From contig MBPM02000144.1 of the NCBI GenBank assembly GCA_001695595.3, positions 1 through 64,000 on the forward strand: a DNA stretch of 64,000 bases. The letters are read 5' to 3'. A program made the position numbers and the translations under genes. This DNA is from Plasmopara viticola. Taxonomy: Eukaryota > Oomycota > Peronosporomycetes > Peronosporales > Peronosporaceae. Shown piece after piece: positions 1 through 10,655 of the stretch (position 1 is the first letter of the stretch; every line of letters starts with the position of its first letter). The notes beneath the pieces are model-generated. The model ran no database searches, was not told the origin of the DNA, and saw only the letters and a program-made list of their open reading frames with translations.

Positions 1-877
1 ATTGAGTTCGGGAATGAGCATAAAGACGCAACACGGGTTGACTCAGTTGACAGTGCAGCTTGGGCACCGAGCCGAGTTGACTCGAGAGCGTGACGCGGCG
101 GGAGACTTGGATTTAATTACTTGTACGACAAGGCCGTGGTGAAGCCACCCATGGTCATGCCGAGTCGGTCGTACATAAAGCCCCCAATTGACAACTTGGT
201 CGTACGAGACAAGGGAAAGTCCGTCGTTGATGGAGTGTCATTTGCGTCCGAGCCACGTAGTGGACGTGAGGGTCCACGAGATGACGGAATGCTTGCATCG
301 GTGCGTGGAACCAGTCGGACGCATCGACATGCATGGCCAGCTCGCTATGGGACACGAATTGGACGTCAAGAGCCTGTTTGTGCCGTTGCCGCACGAGCTA
401 TTCCATGTATTGTTGCACCTCGTCGCGTGTTTGCAAGTGGAAGCCGACCATGTTTTGCTGCGCGATGTGATCTTGTTCGAGGACCTGGATGCCCTATCAT
501 TCGTTCAAACAGACCATGGACGGCCGGACACCGTTTCGGTATTAAATTTGAGAATTCCATGAGGAAAGCGAGAAATGGTACTGTCCTTACCTTTTCGCCG
601 TACATGTCATAGACGTGCCGTTTGATTGGATCAATTAATACTTTGTACGCACGGTCGAGTACCGCATATTGTGCATTGGCTGCTGCCACAATCTCTGCGT
701 GGCCTTGACGTCGTCGATCCGTGTGGAATTTACGCGAGAGCGAGAGGAAGCAATTCCGGATTTCACTCTTTGACGCATCACGTTCCACACACCGAGTAGT
801 ACATAGTAATCACGCTCGATTTGGCGCCATGAAGTCGCGTCTTCTTCGGGCGGTGGCGCCTCGCTGTCCACTGCCAT
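1..877 (-). pseudogene. DNAJC11-like J-domain protein, copy a (broken, runs off window start)
   Basis: The first exon (877 to 591) starts MAVDSEAPPPEEDATSW and carries a J domain (YYVLLGV near residue 26, then helix II and III residues). A frameshift lies just after YYVLLGV, and the HPD motif that stimulates Hsp70 reads HTD. A 97-nt intron with GT at 590-589 and AG just before 493 is preserved in all four copies of this gene. Exon 2 continues as a beta-rich region (HEQALDVQFVSHSELAMH-like) and leaves the window before its end. J domain plus such a region suggests the DNAJC11 family of mitochondrial outer-membrane/MICOS-linked proteins; that family call is inference. It is divergent from effector E1 at 1115, sharing ~237 bp. 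Confidence 0.7.
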
Positions 878-1114
878 CGAAATCCCCTTGTGTTTGTACC
901 ACATCACCCTCAAATTAAATATGTATCACTTTTACAGATAGAGTCACAAGATGATTGGTTGTAAACGGTATTCGATACAACAATAGGTCGACAATAAAGA
1001 ATGGATGCTGAATATTTGGCTCCCTCGCACAATCCCATTCTTGATTTTGTACCAGCTGCAACATCCCGACCTTTTCTCACTCTCCCTTTGTATTGCAACG
1101 TCTCAAGCCACACC
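878..1114. promoter_or_regulatory. Divergent promoter between J-protein copy a and effector E1
   Basis: A 237-bp gap separates the two divergent start codons. TCACTCT at 1077-1083 fits the oomycete initiator consensus TCAYTYY and lies 38 nt upstream of the effector ATG, followed by a pyrimidine-rich CCCTTTGTATT stretch. The same arrangement is found at 17689-17943, 31177-31385 and 53163-53411. Confidence 0.5.
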
Positions 1115-2696
1115 ATGCGCGTACTCATCTTCGTACGTACTGCCATCATTTTCTTTTTTAATGTAAGCACTTGTTATGGCACTACCTCGAATACAAGACG
1201 CGATGACAGAGACAAGGCCTCGTTAAATGGCACGAACGAGGAGGCGAGAGGAAATGGATCGGTGGATTATTTTAGTCAACCGGCTGTGCACATGATTGAC
1301 GAAAATCTCGAAAATGCTATGGAGATTCAAAAATCATCGCGCACATTAGAAAACGAGCTCATGCGTCGAGAACAGGTAGATTTAGCCACAATAAAGGAAC
1401 ATGTGCATTGGCGTGATATGAAAGACAAAGCCTACAAATGGTTGAAGGAACCGCGAGTCCACCCAAAGGATGTGTTTAAGTACTTGCACCTTCAAAGCAT
1501 CTTTCATCGATATCTGGATCCAGTCACATTGCGTCACGACACCAAGCTCCTTGTGTGGTGTTACTACATTGATCGTTATAAGGCTTGGGACACCATGGCT
1601 TCTGATAACGTAGTATCTAGCAACACAGAGCTCTTTTATTTTTTGGCCAAACACATTCAGCCACGACCGAGTCCAAAACTGACATTTCCGCTTCATGATC
1701 CATCCGTGTTTGATCCGTTTTTACAAGCCGTGACACTATTTCACTAATATCGGCGCGAACGAGTTTTGACGCAATTTGCTATTCGTGACGTATATGGTCA
1801 CGAATCCGATTACCATGGATTTTGTGCTTAAGGAACGGCTTCTACACAAGGAATCACCAAGATACATGTTTCTACTCTTGAGGCTCAAAGAAGAGCACGC
1901 TTTGATTGGTATTGACGATGTGACTCTGTTTACTGCGTGGCTAGAATACGTGAAAATGTACTTGAAGGTGGACGATCAGAAGTTTGACCTTGGCAGTCTT
2001 ATTTTTTTCATACTGCCAGTGATGTCATTGCCACGTGCGAAGGTCATGTTCGATTCCAATGCGCTCGAGAACGTGCTGGGAGACGTAGAATACGTCGGTG
2101 AGAGCCTTGCAGCGCATGCGCGTAAAATGTGGCACCGATACCCTGACCTTGTGTTTAGACGCTTGGGAATTTTTAACGAGAAGATTACGCCGGATAATTT
2201 TCTAGATTTCGCCAACGGGATTGCGACCGTCGCTTTTTACGCAAAATGGAGGCCATTTGATGGCGATCAGATGTTTGATTTGCTGAGATCAAAGCATTCG
2301 TTTGATGAAGTGGTCATTCTGTTTCGATACCTCGAGCTAGCAGCGCCGCACATTGGTTCTTTGACGCCAGGGCAGCGCTCCGACGTCCAGAATTATGCAC
2401 ACTCTAAGGTGCAGTACCTGGCTGATCCCTCACCCATGTTACGATTTCCAGATTGTGACGAGCATCCCTTGAATCTCCATGGCATTTTCGAGACTTCGGT
2501 CAATCCTGTGCACAGCCGGTTGACCAAGATAATCCACCAATCCATTTCCTCTCGCCTCCTCGTCCGTGCCATTAAACGAGGACTTGTCTTTGTCGTCGCG
2601 TCTTGTATTCGAGGTAGTGCCATGACAAGTGCTAACGTTAAAAAAGAAAATGATGGTAGCACGTACGAGGATGAGTACGCGCATGGTGTGGCTTGA
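1115..2696 (+). pseudogene. WY-like secreted effector E1 (stop, frameshift, antisense-derived tail)
   Basis: The start ATG at 1115 gives a hydrophobic signal peptide (MRVLIFVRTAIIFFFNVSTC), then RRDD and a degenerate EER (NEEARG). Helical modules with the W..L and Y spacing of oomycete WY effectors follow (KWLKEPRVHPKDVFKYL, then LVWCYYIDRY). The frame stops at 1745-1747 where paralogues read FDYYRR, and a small deletion near 1777 shifts the frame; the second half is open from 1776 to 2696. From about 2470 the sequence no longer follows the family C-terminus: it is the reverse complement of another effector's 5' end. Closest relative in the window is E2 at 17944. Probably no functional product. 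Confidence 0.8.
2470..2684 (-). pseudogene. Effector 5' fragment, antisense to the E1 tail
   Basis: Read on the minus strand from ATG 2684, this encodes signal peptide, RRDD, a DEEARG motif and the first ~70 residues of a WY effector, ending abruptly at the junction with E1. It is a truncated gene that converges with E1, whose reading frame runs through it in antisense. Its own upstream region continues to the right (2690-2930), as in intact relatives. Confidence 0.75.
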
Positions 2697-2935
2697 GACG
2701 TTGCAATATAAAGGGAGAGTGAGAAAAGATCTGGATCTTGTAGCTGATACGAAATTAAGAATATGATTGTGCGACCAGATAGCAAAAAAGGACGAGGCCG
2801 CACATGCGGAATCCTAGTTCTACAGATAATTGGCCTCGATTAAACATTCTCCATTCATTCTTTACTGTCGACTTAATGTTTGTATCAAATAACGTTTACA
2901 ACCAACTATCTTGTGACTCAATCGTCTCGTAGTAT

Positions 2936-3400
2936 TTAGCTCAAAAGTGATCCATACTTTATTTGAGTAGAAAAAAATACAGCAGGAACGATTGATAAAT
3001 AACCGAGGCACCGTATCTTAAGTAATAGGATGCTGCAAACTGATCTGTAATGGAAACTGAACCTAGAAGTACGACAATGGTAATGAATTCTCTGCCTTCT
3101 TGTAAACAACTTTCGATTTCGGGCAGAGCGTCTGCGCAGCCAATTTTTATCCAATGTCGCCTTGCGGATTAAACGCATTGAACGACCTTTCCATTGTCAT
3201 GTTTTTGTCGAAATAGCGCACAGAACCATATGTAGGATCGGCCGATAATAACTACTTACGTAGGCGAAGAATGCTTTAAGGCTGACTTGGATCAGTTTAG
3301 AACTTTCGTCGGCTAAACGTGATGTCCTCTCGACAAGAACAATCATCATTCGTTGCTATTACTGCGAAAATACACAAATCCGTACTTTACAAAGATTTAC
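2936..3400 (-). repeat. Effector-flanking repeat R1, copy 1
   Basis: About 450 bp found seven times in the window next to effector genes (also near 19750, 22884, 35840, 43481, 56245 and 59139). On the minus strand it has short open stretches with shared peptide content (for example NWLRRRSARNRKLFTRRQR, HYHCRTSRFSFHYRSVCSI) in different frames. This suggests a decayed gene or transposon part. No domain is recognised. Confidence 0.5.
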
Positions 3401-3439
3401 TTATTTCTATCTTCTTAATCTCAAAATTAGCTCAATTAA

Positions 3440-3700
3440 AAAAAACAAAATTGGTACGTATATTATTCTGCAGAACACCATATAAAGTTATAGATTGATA
3501 AAATTTACATCTTTTAAAAACTTTGTTAAGAAAACCACCTTTTTTACCAAACAATACCTACCGCAATAAAAAAATATATACAAATTTCTACCCCATCGTA
3601 AATTTAGCACGATACCGTTTTTTACGCAGTAAAATAACAGTATAGTTGACGTAGTAATGAGTAAATAAAGAGCTTTTCATCTTATAAGGGGCGTAAAAAT
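3440..3700. repeat. AT-rich repeat R2, copy 1
   Basis: AT-rich noncoding repeat ending in an imperfect palindrome around ACGATACCGTTTTTTACGCAG. Related copies lie at about 20205-20396, 44030-44220 and 59600-60115, with diverged versions near 24790, 35600 and 56030. No gene is seen. Confidence 0.5.
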
Positions 3701-3849
3701 ATAATTTGTATTTTACGGTTCGAATAGGGAGCGCCTATAGCTACACCCCTCCTGCCTAGAGCTACACCCCCTCTTTATGCTGACCAATCAAAGTACAGCT
3801 TCATATCTACAGCCAGTTATGCAATTATTGGGATGCTGATGGATATGGG

Positions 3850-4964
3850 CAGGTGGACCGCACGTACGTGTTTGATGGCCATTGTGGTATAAACGTGGAG
3901 TCTCGCTTGAAAGTACGCATTATTACCGAGCTAGCGTGGCACCACCACTTTGTCACAAACATGTTTATCCGCCCCAATTTTACTCGTGTAGCCAAGAATT
4001 TTGAGGCCGACTTTACGCTTATTAATGCGTGCAACATTGTCGATGAAGATTGGAAGAGACACAGACTTCATTCGAGTGTATTTGTGCTTTTTAACATGAA
4101 AAGACACTTGGGCATTCTTGGCGGCACATTTTACAGTGGCGAAATGAAGAAGGCGATCTTTCGTATGATGAATTACTATTTGCCTCTGAATGATGTGTTG
4201 ACCGTGCAGGATTCAGCCAACTTTGGCGGGTTAGGACACACAGCTCTCTTTTTTAGGCTCTCTGGCACGGGCAAGACGATGCTGTCGCTAATGCAAAGCG
4301 CGATCTCATTGGTGACGACGAGCTCGGCTGGGATGACGGGTTTTATATATGAATTTGAAGGCGGCTGCTATGTCAGGACGATTACCCTTAGTAAAGAGAC
4401 AAAGCTTGATATCCATAATGCGATTTGCCCGGACGCCTTGCTTGAAATTGTGTGGACCAACGCTAATAATGAAACCGAATTTCTCAACTCAAGCAAGACG
4501 GAATATGGTCGCGTATCGTATCCAATTTCCCACCTTCCCCGCCTTCAACCTCAATCTCGTACATTTATCCGAGGATATCCATTTTTTTCACGTGCGGCAT
4601 TACGGAGCCACAAGCGACGTTCTCGACGGGCTTTGGACCTGCGTTTATGACACTGCACCCAATTAAGTATGTAAATTCATTCGGTTGAATTCTAGAGAGA
4701 CGCAATACGAATGTGTATATGATTAATACGGGCTGGACTGGTGGCGCGTATGGGGTGGGGAAACGCATAAAGCTGCAGTATACGCGTAAGTGTGTAGATG
4801 CAGCAGTATCGAAAAGGCAGCGTTTGTTAAAGATCCTGCGTTTGGCTTTGAGATTCCCACATTCGTGGAAGGCGTGCCATCCGAGATGTTAAATCTAAGA
4901 GACGCGTGAACGGACAAAGGTGCGTTCAGCAATATAGCTCACAATTTGGCCGCCTCGTTTAAAC
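3850..4964 (+). pseudogene. ATP-dependent phosphoenolpyruvate carboxykinase fragment, copy 1
   Basis: PEPCK (ATP) converts oxaloacetate to phosphoenolpyruvate in gluconeogenesis. The fragment follows the family order: ITELAWHHHFVTNMFIRP, LGGTFYSGEMKKAIF, the kinase-1a P-loop [22 protein letters not shown], the YPISHLP region, then NTGWTG near 4725. The N-terminal quarter of the ~530-residue enzyme is missing. An internal deletion after YPISHLP removes the segment before ITEP, and frameshifts follow, so it cannot be active. Copy 2 keeps the missing part. It lies inside a transposon with terminal inverted repeats, so it is a captured fragment rather than the cell's own gene. Confidence 0.85.
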
Positions 4965-4967
4965 AAA

Positions 4968-5289
4968 TTTGTTGATCCTGTGGCTCGAGCGGTTAGCCGT
5001 TGACCCAAGACCGGGAGGTACCTGGTTCGATACCCATAGGATCCGAATTAAGGCAGCCGGAGATAGGTTACTAAAGTGGACGAGCCATCACACCCGAGTG
5101 TGTGACTGCCCTACCAACTCGCGCCCGATTGGGTAATAAAAGGGTTGGGAAGGGGACGCCCCACTGACCGAAAAAGCCCCATAGTGTAATGAGGGGTACG
5201 GAACCCGGTCCCGATATGGGTCGGATTGCTACCAGCATCCCGAGGAAGAGACAGCCTAGTCCTAGCGCGTGGGTTCCGATAGCTTAAAT
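4968..5289 (+). mobile_element. tRNA-derived SINE, copy 1
   Basis: A body of about 322 bp is flanked by a 14-bp target duplication, CTCGTTTAAACAAA, at 4954-4967 and 5290-5303. The empty site survives in PEPCK copy 2 near 46127. RNA polymerase III A-box-like TGGCTCGAGCGGTTAG is at 4981-4996 and B box GGTTCGATACC at 5024-5034, the tRNA-like spacing of SINE heads. A second, shorter copy lies at 50657-50892 (-). Confidence 0.8.
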
Positions 5290-5389
5290 CTCGTTTAAAC
5301 AAAACTACAGGCAGTTTATTCTGCCAGCCAAGGATCTATCATGTTACAACCCGGTGATGTGTTAGTTGCATGCATAATTTTCATACAAA

Positions 5390-6049
5390 AGAAATGATAT
5401 CAAGATTGGTACCTTTTGTCTTGCGTTGCCGATATCCTGAGTAAAGACAGGCAGGATTCCTTAGACGAAGCGTGGCAAGGGTAGTACGAGGGGGTGCGCC
5501 AGCTTTGGTCATCGTAGAAATGATGGTCTCTTTATCCGGGTTTAGCGTCCGGTTGACCGCATAGGTATGCGGGGTCAGTGGCGGCCTCATGTCCAGAATG
5601 CTCGCCACACATCAACTTCATGTCCCATAAGTAGTTACCAGATTGCTGCAAGACGCGTTCCACAATAGCCAGCCATTGACAGCTTGATTTTAACGTAGAT
5701 GTATTCCGTATGGCATTACCCTTTTTCTTGTAACAACCACTGTGAACACATCCAACCAAACCTTCCATAATTCACCTGTTTTGCTCTCTTTGGTCCGATT
5801 GAGTCTCACAGCAAAGCCGTTCAATCTGGCAAAAGCCTTAACAGAGCTTTCCGCCTCTTCAAAAGGAGGAAAATTGGTGATTTCGAGGTTCGACGTAGTG
5901 GTTACGTGGTAAAGCAACGCCAAATAATCTGAGGAATTGGTCTGGCAGGAATATTTGCCGGCGCTTCTAAAATTGTGAAAAAGCGGTGGCTGAAGATTAT
6001 ACTTCGATTGGTCAGCATAAAGAGGGGGGTACGGGGGGGGGTGTTCCAA
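5390..6049 (-). pseudogene. FAR1-like N-terminal part of a MULE transposase, copy 1
   Basis: Read from the right terminal repeat leftwards, several frames give a FAR1-type DNA-binding start (FEEAESSVKAFARLNGFAV), then SCQWLAIVERVLQQSGNYLWDMKLMCGEH, and DIGNAR-like residues. The order resembles MULE transposases, with FAR1 zinc-binding residues, the W..H block and then a hinge before the catalytic domain. The DDE catalytic domain is absent, its place taken by the PEPCK fragment. Frameshifts separate the blocks. Copies are at 46220-46840 and 61338-61960. Confidence 0.6.
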
Positions 6050-6057
6050 AAGCTCCC

Positions 6058-6289
6058 AAAATTATTTTTACATAGCAGCGTCAGCATCTGATATTTGGAA
6101 GACTTCAGCTTCAATAAAGTTTAATTGTGTAATATGAGGATTGTAGAGGCAGGTAAAACAAGCTCGCTAAATGTTAGTGCTTATCAAATGTCACCGCAAT
6201 GATTGATTCAAGAATCATGCGTTAGTCCTGAGCGGGGTTATCCTGTCTCGTCTAAAAGAAAGCTCTCGTCAAGAAAAATAGCCTTCTTG
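6058..6289. other. Spacer between the PEPCK transposon and the LINE
   Basis: No gene is recognised. The stretch is shared with 46930-47160 and 62100-62310. Its right end, GAAAAATAGCCTTCTTG at 6273-6289, is the left target duplication of the LINE. Confidence 0.5.
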
Positions 6290-6509
6290 AGAGAGGCAGA
6301 CGATTCTATTTGGTCAGTTTATCGACGACTAGATGTCGGTATGATCCTAAGCCTGGTAAGCAACGCCGGTTCCAGGTCCTCGTTCGGTGGTTGTACGGGG
6401 CTCGTCTCCGTCGGAGACTTCTCTGTGGGTTGTTTCTCCAGATCATGTTGGCACAGATGGAGTCTTGTGTCTTTTTCTAGCTTGTCTGGTGTTCTTCTTT
6501 CTCGTGTCG

Positions 6510-7730
6510 CTAAATCTCGTAGTTGCTGCTGACCGGTCGACCAAAACTCGAGCACGCTACATTCGACGGTAATCGCTTCCTGTTTGAAGACGACTCTGTT
6601 CCGTTGTAACCATAGGCTGGTGATGCCCATGCGCTCAAGCATATTGGCAGAAAATAGTGTGTCACTGGACTGGTGAGGAATGAAAAGCCCAGCAAATGGA
6701 CAGATTCCAGCAAGCGTGTGCCAGCAGGAAAGCACCAGAATTGTCGCAAGTCATCAAGGCCAAACTGAGCAAAGATCATCCGGTTGAGGAAAGGAAGTAC
6801 GGGAAGGAATGGGAGAGGATGTGGCGGTTTCTATGCAGTGTCTGCAGTTCCAAAATATGTGCTCTAGCGTCTCCTTTTTCTCCAAAATATGTGCTCGAGC
6901 GTCTTCTTTTGTCCGTGACAGCACTGTAGTTTGCGACAGCTGTCGTCCAGCCGCCGGCCTTCGTGATGCAGATTGAGCTGCTGTAGTATCATTCGATAGC
7001 TGACCCAAACTTGGTACGCTGTGAGCTCTTTGTTGTCAGCCCATAGCTGCTTGGGTGTTTGGGTCATTGCTGCTGCTTGCCAGGTACTCGTTCGCACTTC
7101 TTCCCGCGGCCGGGCGACTATGGTGTCCAATTTGATCTTCTCCTCGATATCTTTGGAACGCCTACTTCTTGATCACTGCTAACACATGACGGTTTGCCGT
7201 CAAATCCGGTACAGTCCATAAGAAACCATGAAGTGTCGGGTGTGCCATGAAAACGATGTTTCCATCTCGCTCATGCCGTCGAAGTTTATGAATGTCTTCC
7301 ATCGTGCTTGAGTCTGCCTTGATCGTGCTGCTGATGGTCCAGTAAACCCCGTTGGTTGCTGTTCCAGCTCGAATTCCGAGAATCTTTGTCCTGTCTGACT
7401 GATTCCCCGGATGCTGCCCCTGCGAGGATCACCCACTTGTACTTATTCCGAAGTTGTGGTTGATGCCGCATGGTCGCCTCGGTCCCGGCTCGCAGCGTAT
7501 CTCCTACTACCAAAGGAGGGCTTCTGCTGAGGATGGCTATACTCCATCTGCGCAGTTTTGGTCGATGATGACCATGTCCGTCGAGTATGGTATGTGCATC
7601 GTATACAATCGATCGCTCCTTCTTGTGATATGGAACTCCTCCAGCGTACAGCTCACGATTCTATCGTATTTCCTGCTCGTTAGCATCGCTCTGGTCTCAT
7701 CTATAATGGCTGAATTATCGTTTCAGTGAT
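6510..7730 (-). pseudogene. LINE C-terminal region with zinc-finger-like motif
   Basis: Downstream of the RT, broken frames include TLEHIFWNCRHC around 6850-6830 and a repeat of it, CCHGQKKTLEHIFW, near 6900. A Cys...His...Cys block of this type sits after the RT in L1- and Tad-like LINEs. The repeat suggests a small local duplication. It ends close to the left target duplication. Confidence 0.5.
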
Positions 7731-7936
7731 AGGCGGGCCAAAACGTCTCTTCCTCTGGTGTTCTCATCCGCATCAACTCAGAAAGGGGTTCCTTTAGTAC
7801 TGCGCGCCATTTCCCGTCCTTTGTCCAGCTCGCCGCCGATGCTGCTATTTGTTTCAGCCGTTGTCGCCGCTGCAGGATGGTTGCTACTTCTTCTTCCTCC
7901 GGCACTAGCCAGCTACCGACGAGCTGTTGCAGGGTA

Positions 7937-9440
7937 TTACCCGGTGCGTTCGTCCTGCTGCCTTGGTTGTGGCTGCTTTTGTGTCGTGGTGAGACTCCAC
8001 TCGTCCATGGATGGGTTGCTCCACGAAAGGCCCAAGCTCTCCATGCTGCGTAGTAGGTTTCGTGCCGTTGTACTAGGCACTGAATAGCATGCTTCGCTCG
8101 TTGAGTTTTGCACGCAATCTCGATGGGTGCTAGGCCTACACCTCCTGTCTGCTTCGGGTGTGAACAGAAGCCCCGGATTCGTTTTGTGTCGGCTTGTAGC
8201 TATGCTCGTTGAATGCTGCCAGCGATACTGCTTTTGGATGTTGCGTAACTGCTTGGCTGCCCACTGCGGCATCTCGAAAGCTGCCACTGTAAACAGAATT
8301 GACGGCAATAGGATGACGTTGAGGAGGACAACCCGATTCTCGACGGTGTTTGAACCACCTGGTAGCACTAATATTCCGTGTATTTCTTTCATCTCCAACG
8401 CTGTGCTGAGAAAGATGGCCTTGCTCTTTGTCGGTTGCACTTGGAGGCATGTAGTTCTCCAAATCGTTGCACCAGTGTCATTACTCGGGAGTTGACGCGC
8501 TTCTTGGAGGAAGACGGTTCAACGAACGCCGAAAACTTGTGCGTCTTTCCTTTAGTTCCTGCACATGGATCCCTTCTGTATGGTCGTCCTGCTGAATTGC
8601 TAACGCAAGCACCTCAGCTGCGAGAAAAAAAGCAGGGGGCTAATGGCAGCCTTAACGGATGCCTGATACCACCTCCTGCGGTTCTGATAGCTCCCCGTTG
8701 ACTAGAAATCGCGCCAAAGTTCCATCATGCAGCTTCCTCAGCATCCGCACAAACATCGGCAAAAATTCAAAACGAAGGAGTACGAGAAACAAAAATTCTC
8801 GCGCGACCGTATCGTAAGCCTTCTAGAAATCCAGCAGCAAGATTACTCTACTTGATGCTGCTGCAAGCTCTGGTTCTGCTTTCGCTGTGGCAAGGATAGC
8901 GAGCATCATCATCACGGTTTCATCATTTGGCGTCCGTGGACGAACCCTTGTTGCGATGACCCGATAGCTTTGCCCTTGACTCGCTGAGCTCGGGCGGCCA
9001 TTACTTTGGTAACTATTTTGTACGCGGTTTGGAGTAGCGAGATCGGACGATAGTCCATCGCATCATCCAAATCGCCGTTCTTCTTGAGGGGAAGGATGAG
9101 AGCCTCCAGAAAGGATTGGGGTGGCTCACCTCCCTTGAGTAACTCGTTGCTGATAGACGTGAGCGCTGGCACGAAGATGGACTGTGTGTCCTTGAAGAAA
9201 TCATTGTTAAGACCATCTGCGCCCGCTGTTTGTGCCGATAAGGGCTGAAATTGCATCCATGACCTCTTGCTCCACTACTGGATTCATGAGAAGGTTTTGT
9301 CCGTTGGCGAAAGCTTCGGTCAGCAGGTATCGCACGAACTTATCAACTTCACGCTCGGAGGTCAGCATCCGGAACTTTGCTATGAATAGTGCCCAGTATC
9401 GGAGACCATTCACTTGCAAATTTGGTCGCTAGGGTCATTT
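7937..9440 (-). pseudogene. LINE reverse transcriptase domain
   Basis: Read leftwards: [37 protein letters not shown] (motifs 1-2), GFVHGRQ, LLLDF followed by an in-frame stop and KAYD (motif A), VVSGIR then a stop where RQG is expected (motif B), a FVDD-type catalytic box near 8530 reached only by a frame change, and LLNVILLPSILFTVAAFEMP in the thumb region. The order fits a LINE RT; stops in motifs A and B make it inactive. Confidence 0.8.
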
Positions 9441-9894
9441 CACGCTGGAATCCTGCACCATGAATGTGCCGGACATTTGCAATAGTTTGATCACGCTCCC
9501 GATTTGACGCCCGCTAGAAAACCCACCGAAGGCGGTCTGTTGTCCGTTCTAGTCGTTGGCCGAGATGGATAATATGTTCAGCTCTTCGCTCTTCCATGGT
9601 GACCTCGAGCAGATCTTTTCTCGTGAGTAAGTGTACTCGACTCTGGACGTTTAATTTGTGCTTGAACGCCTTCCGCCTCTTCTTTTCTTGCTGGATGAGC
9701 CGGCCAATGCACGTTCCGCATTTTTGCACCGTGCTATCCCATGTTTGAACAGTCTCCTGTCGCCCAATGCCTTCCTCTACAAGGGTGTCCAGCAGCGCCT
9801 CTTGTACACGCTCTGGTTGAGATGATCGGATGGGGTATACAATCCCGCGTTTCCTCGCATTGGTTCTTTCTTGAGGCTGTGTTCCCGCTAAATG

Positions 9895-10655
9895 CATCAC
9901 TACTCGTTGGTGGTCCGATGGTGTGGAGGGTTCAAGGACTGATAACCACTGCACTCTAGCCGTCCACAAATCCGGTACATAAAGTCGGTCTAATCTGCTT
10001 GCTGTCTCCGGTTCCCAATACGTAAAGTACTCCGTATTTTCCAGTTGGTCTGCTCCATCTTCCGTTTGCCCGCAAGGGTGCAGGCGTCTTCCAGGTGAAT
10101 CTGGCACAGTAGGTCTGGTAGAGCCACGCTTTCAGCACGACCAGTCCGCTTGCCTCCGAGCCTATCTAACACTGGACTGAACGCAATTAAAATCGCCTGC
10201 CAGGATCGTCTCCCGATCTTCCCATGGCCATAATTGTAGTTGCCCATAAAATAGCTCTCGTTCTTGGTGGCTGTTCGGAGCGTAGACATTGACAAGAATT
10301 CGTTCTTGTAGCTTGATCGCGATTACCCTCCGCGTCCACCGATCTTGAAGCCACGGTGATACCTGGTCCGCTATGCTGGATGTAAAAGGATAGCTACACC
10401 TCCCGCTTTGGTGTTGCCGATGCTCCAATACGACAACTGATTGCTGTCTTTGTGGTACTGTTGGCCCCATAGACGTCTCCAATCCGATTGTAATTTCTCT
10501 GCTTCTGCTACTGTGCTGACATGCGTTTCCTGATCATCCACACGAGAGAGCTTCATGGCGGGGTGTTCTCCTCCAGGCTTCCATCCAGCGCAATCTGTTC
10601 TCTTTCACAAAACCACGGACGTTTTGAGTCTCCAATCTCCACTGATTGTTGGATC
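9895..10655 (-). pseudogene. LINE APE-type endonuclease domain
   Basis: Motifs in order: WRLETQNVRGF (first strand, catalytic Asn), NVYAPNS near 10290, LAGDFNC near 10190, SRLDRLYV near 9990 and PSDHQRVV near 9910 (the SDH motif). This is the apurinic-endonuclease-like nuclease that nicks target DNA for target-primed reverse transcription. At least three frame changes break it. Confidence 0.85.

Larger units (their letters stand above)
3727..6057. mobile_element. PEPCK-carrying DNA transposon (Pack-MULE-like), copy 1
   Basis: The element is bounded by inverted repeats: left 3727-3815 begins GGGAGCGCCTATAG, and right 5986-6057 is its diverged reverse complement. Both share a CTCTTTATGCTGACCAATC-like core. 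Inside are a PEPCK gene fragment (+) and the 5' part of a FAR1/MULE transposase (-) that starts at the right repeat. Two further copies at 44815-46922 and 60367-62100 have the same order. A host gene piece plus a transposase remnant between terminal repeats fits transduplication by a Mutator-like element. No clear target duplication was found. Confidence 0.7.

Noticed and set aside
48..612. Plus-strand open frames over the J-protein copies
   Set aside because: They mirror the minus-strand J-protein and repeat wherever that gene repeats; shadow frames.
2439..2684. Independent intact small effector on the minus strand
   Set aside because: It is a truncated 5' fragment ending at the join with E1, without WY modules.
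3715..3726. Target duplication for the PEPCK transposon
   Set aside because: Sequences next to left and right termini (GAATA-type and AAATT-type) do not match in any of the three copies.
4981..5034. Possible tRNA gene
   Set aside because: A and B boxes are present, but no cloverleaf could be completed and the unit has a target duplication and a second copy; it is a SINE head.
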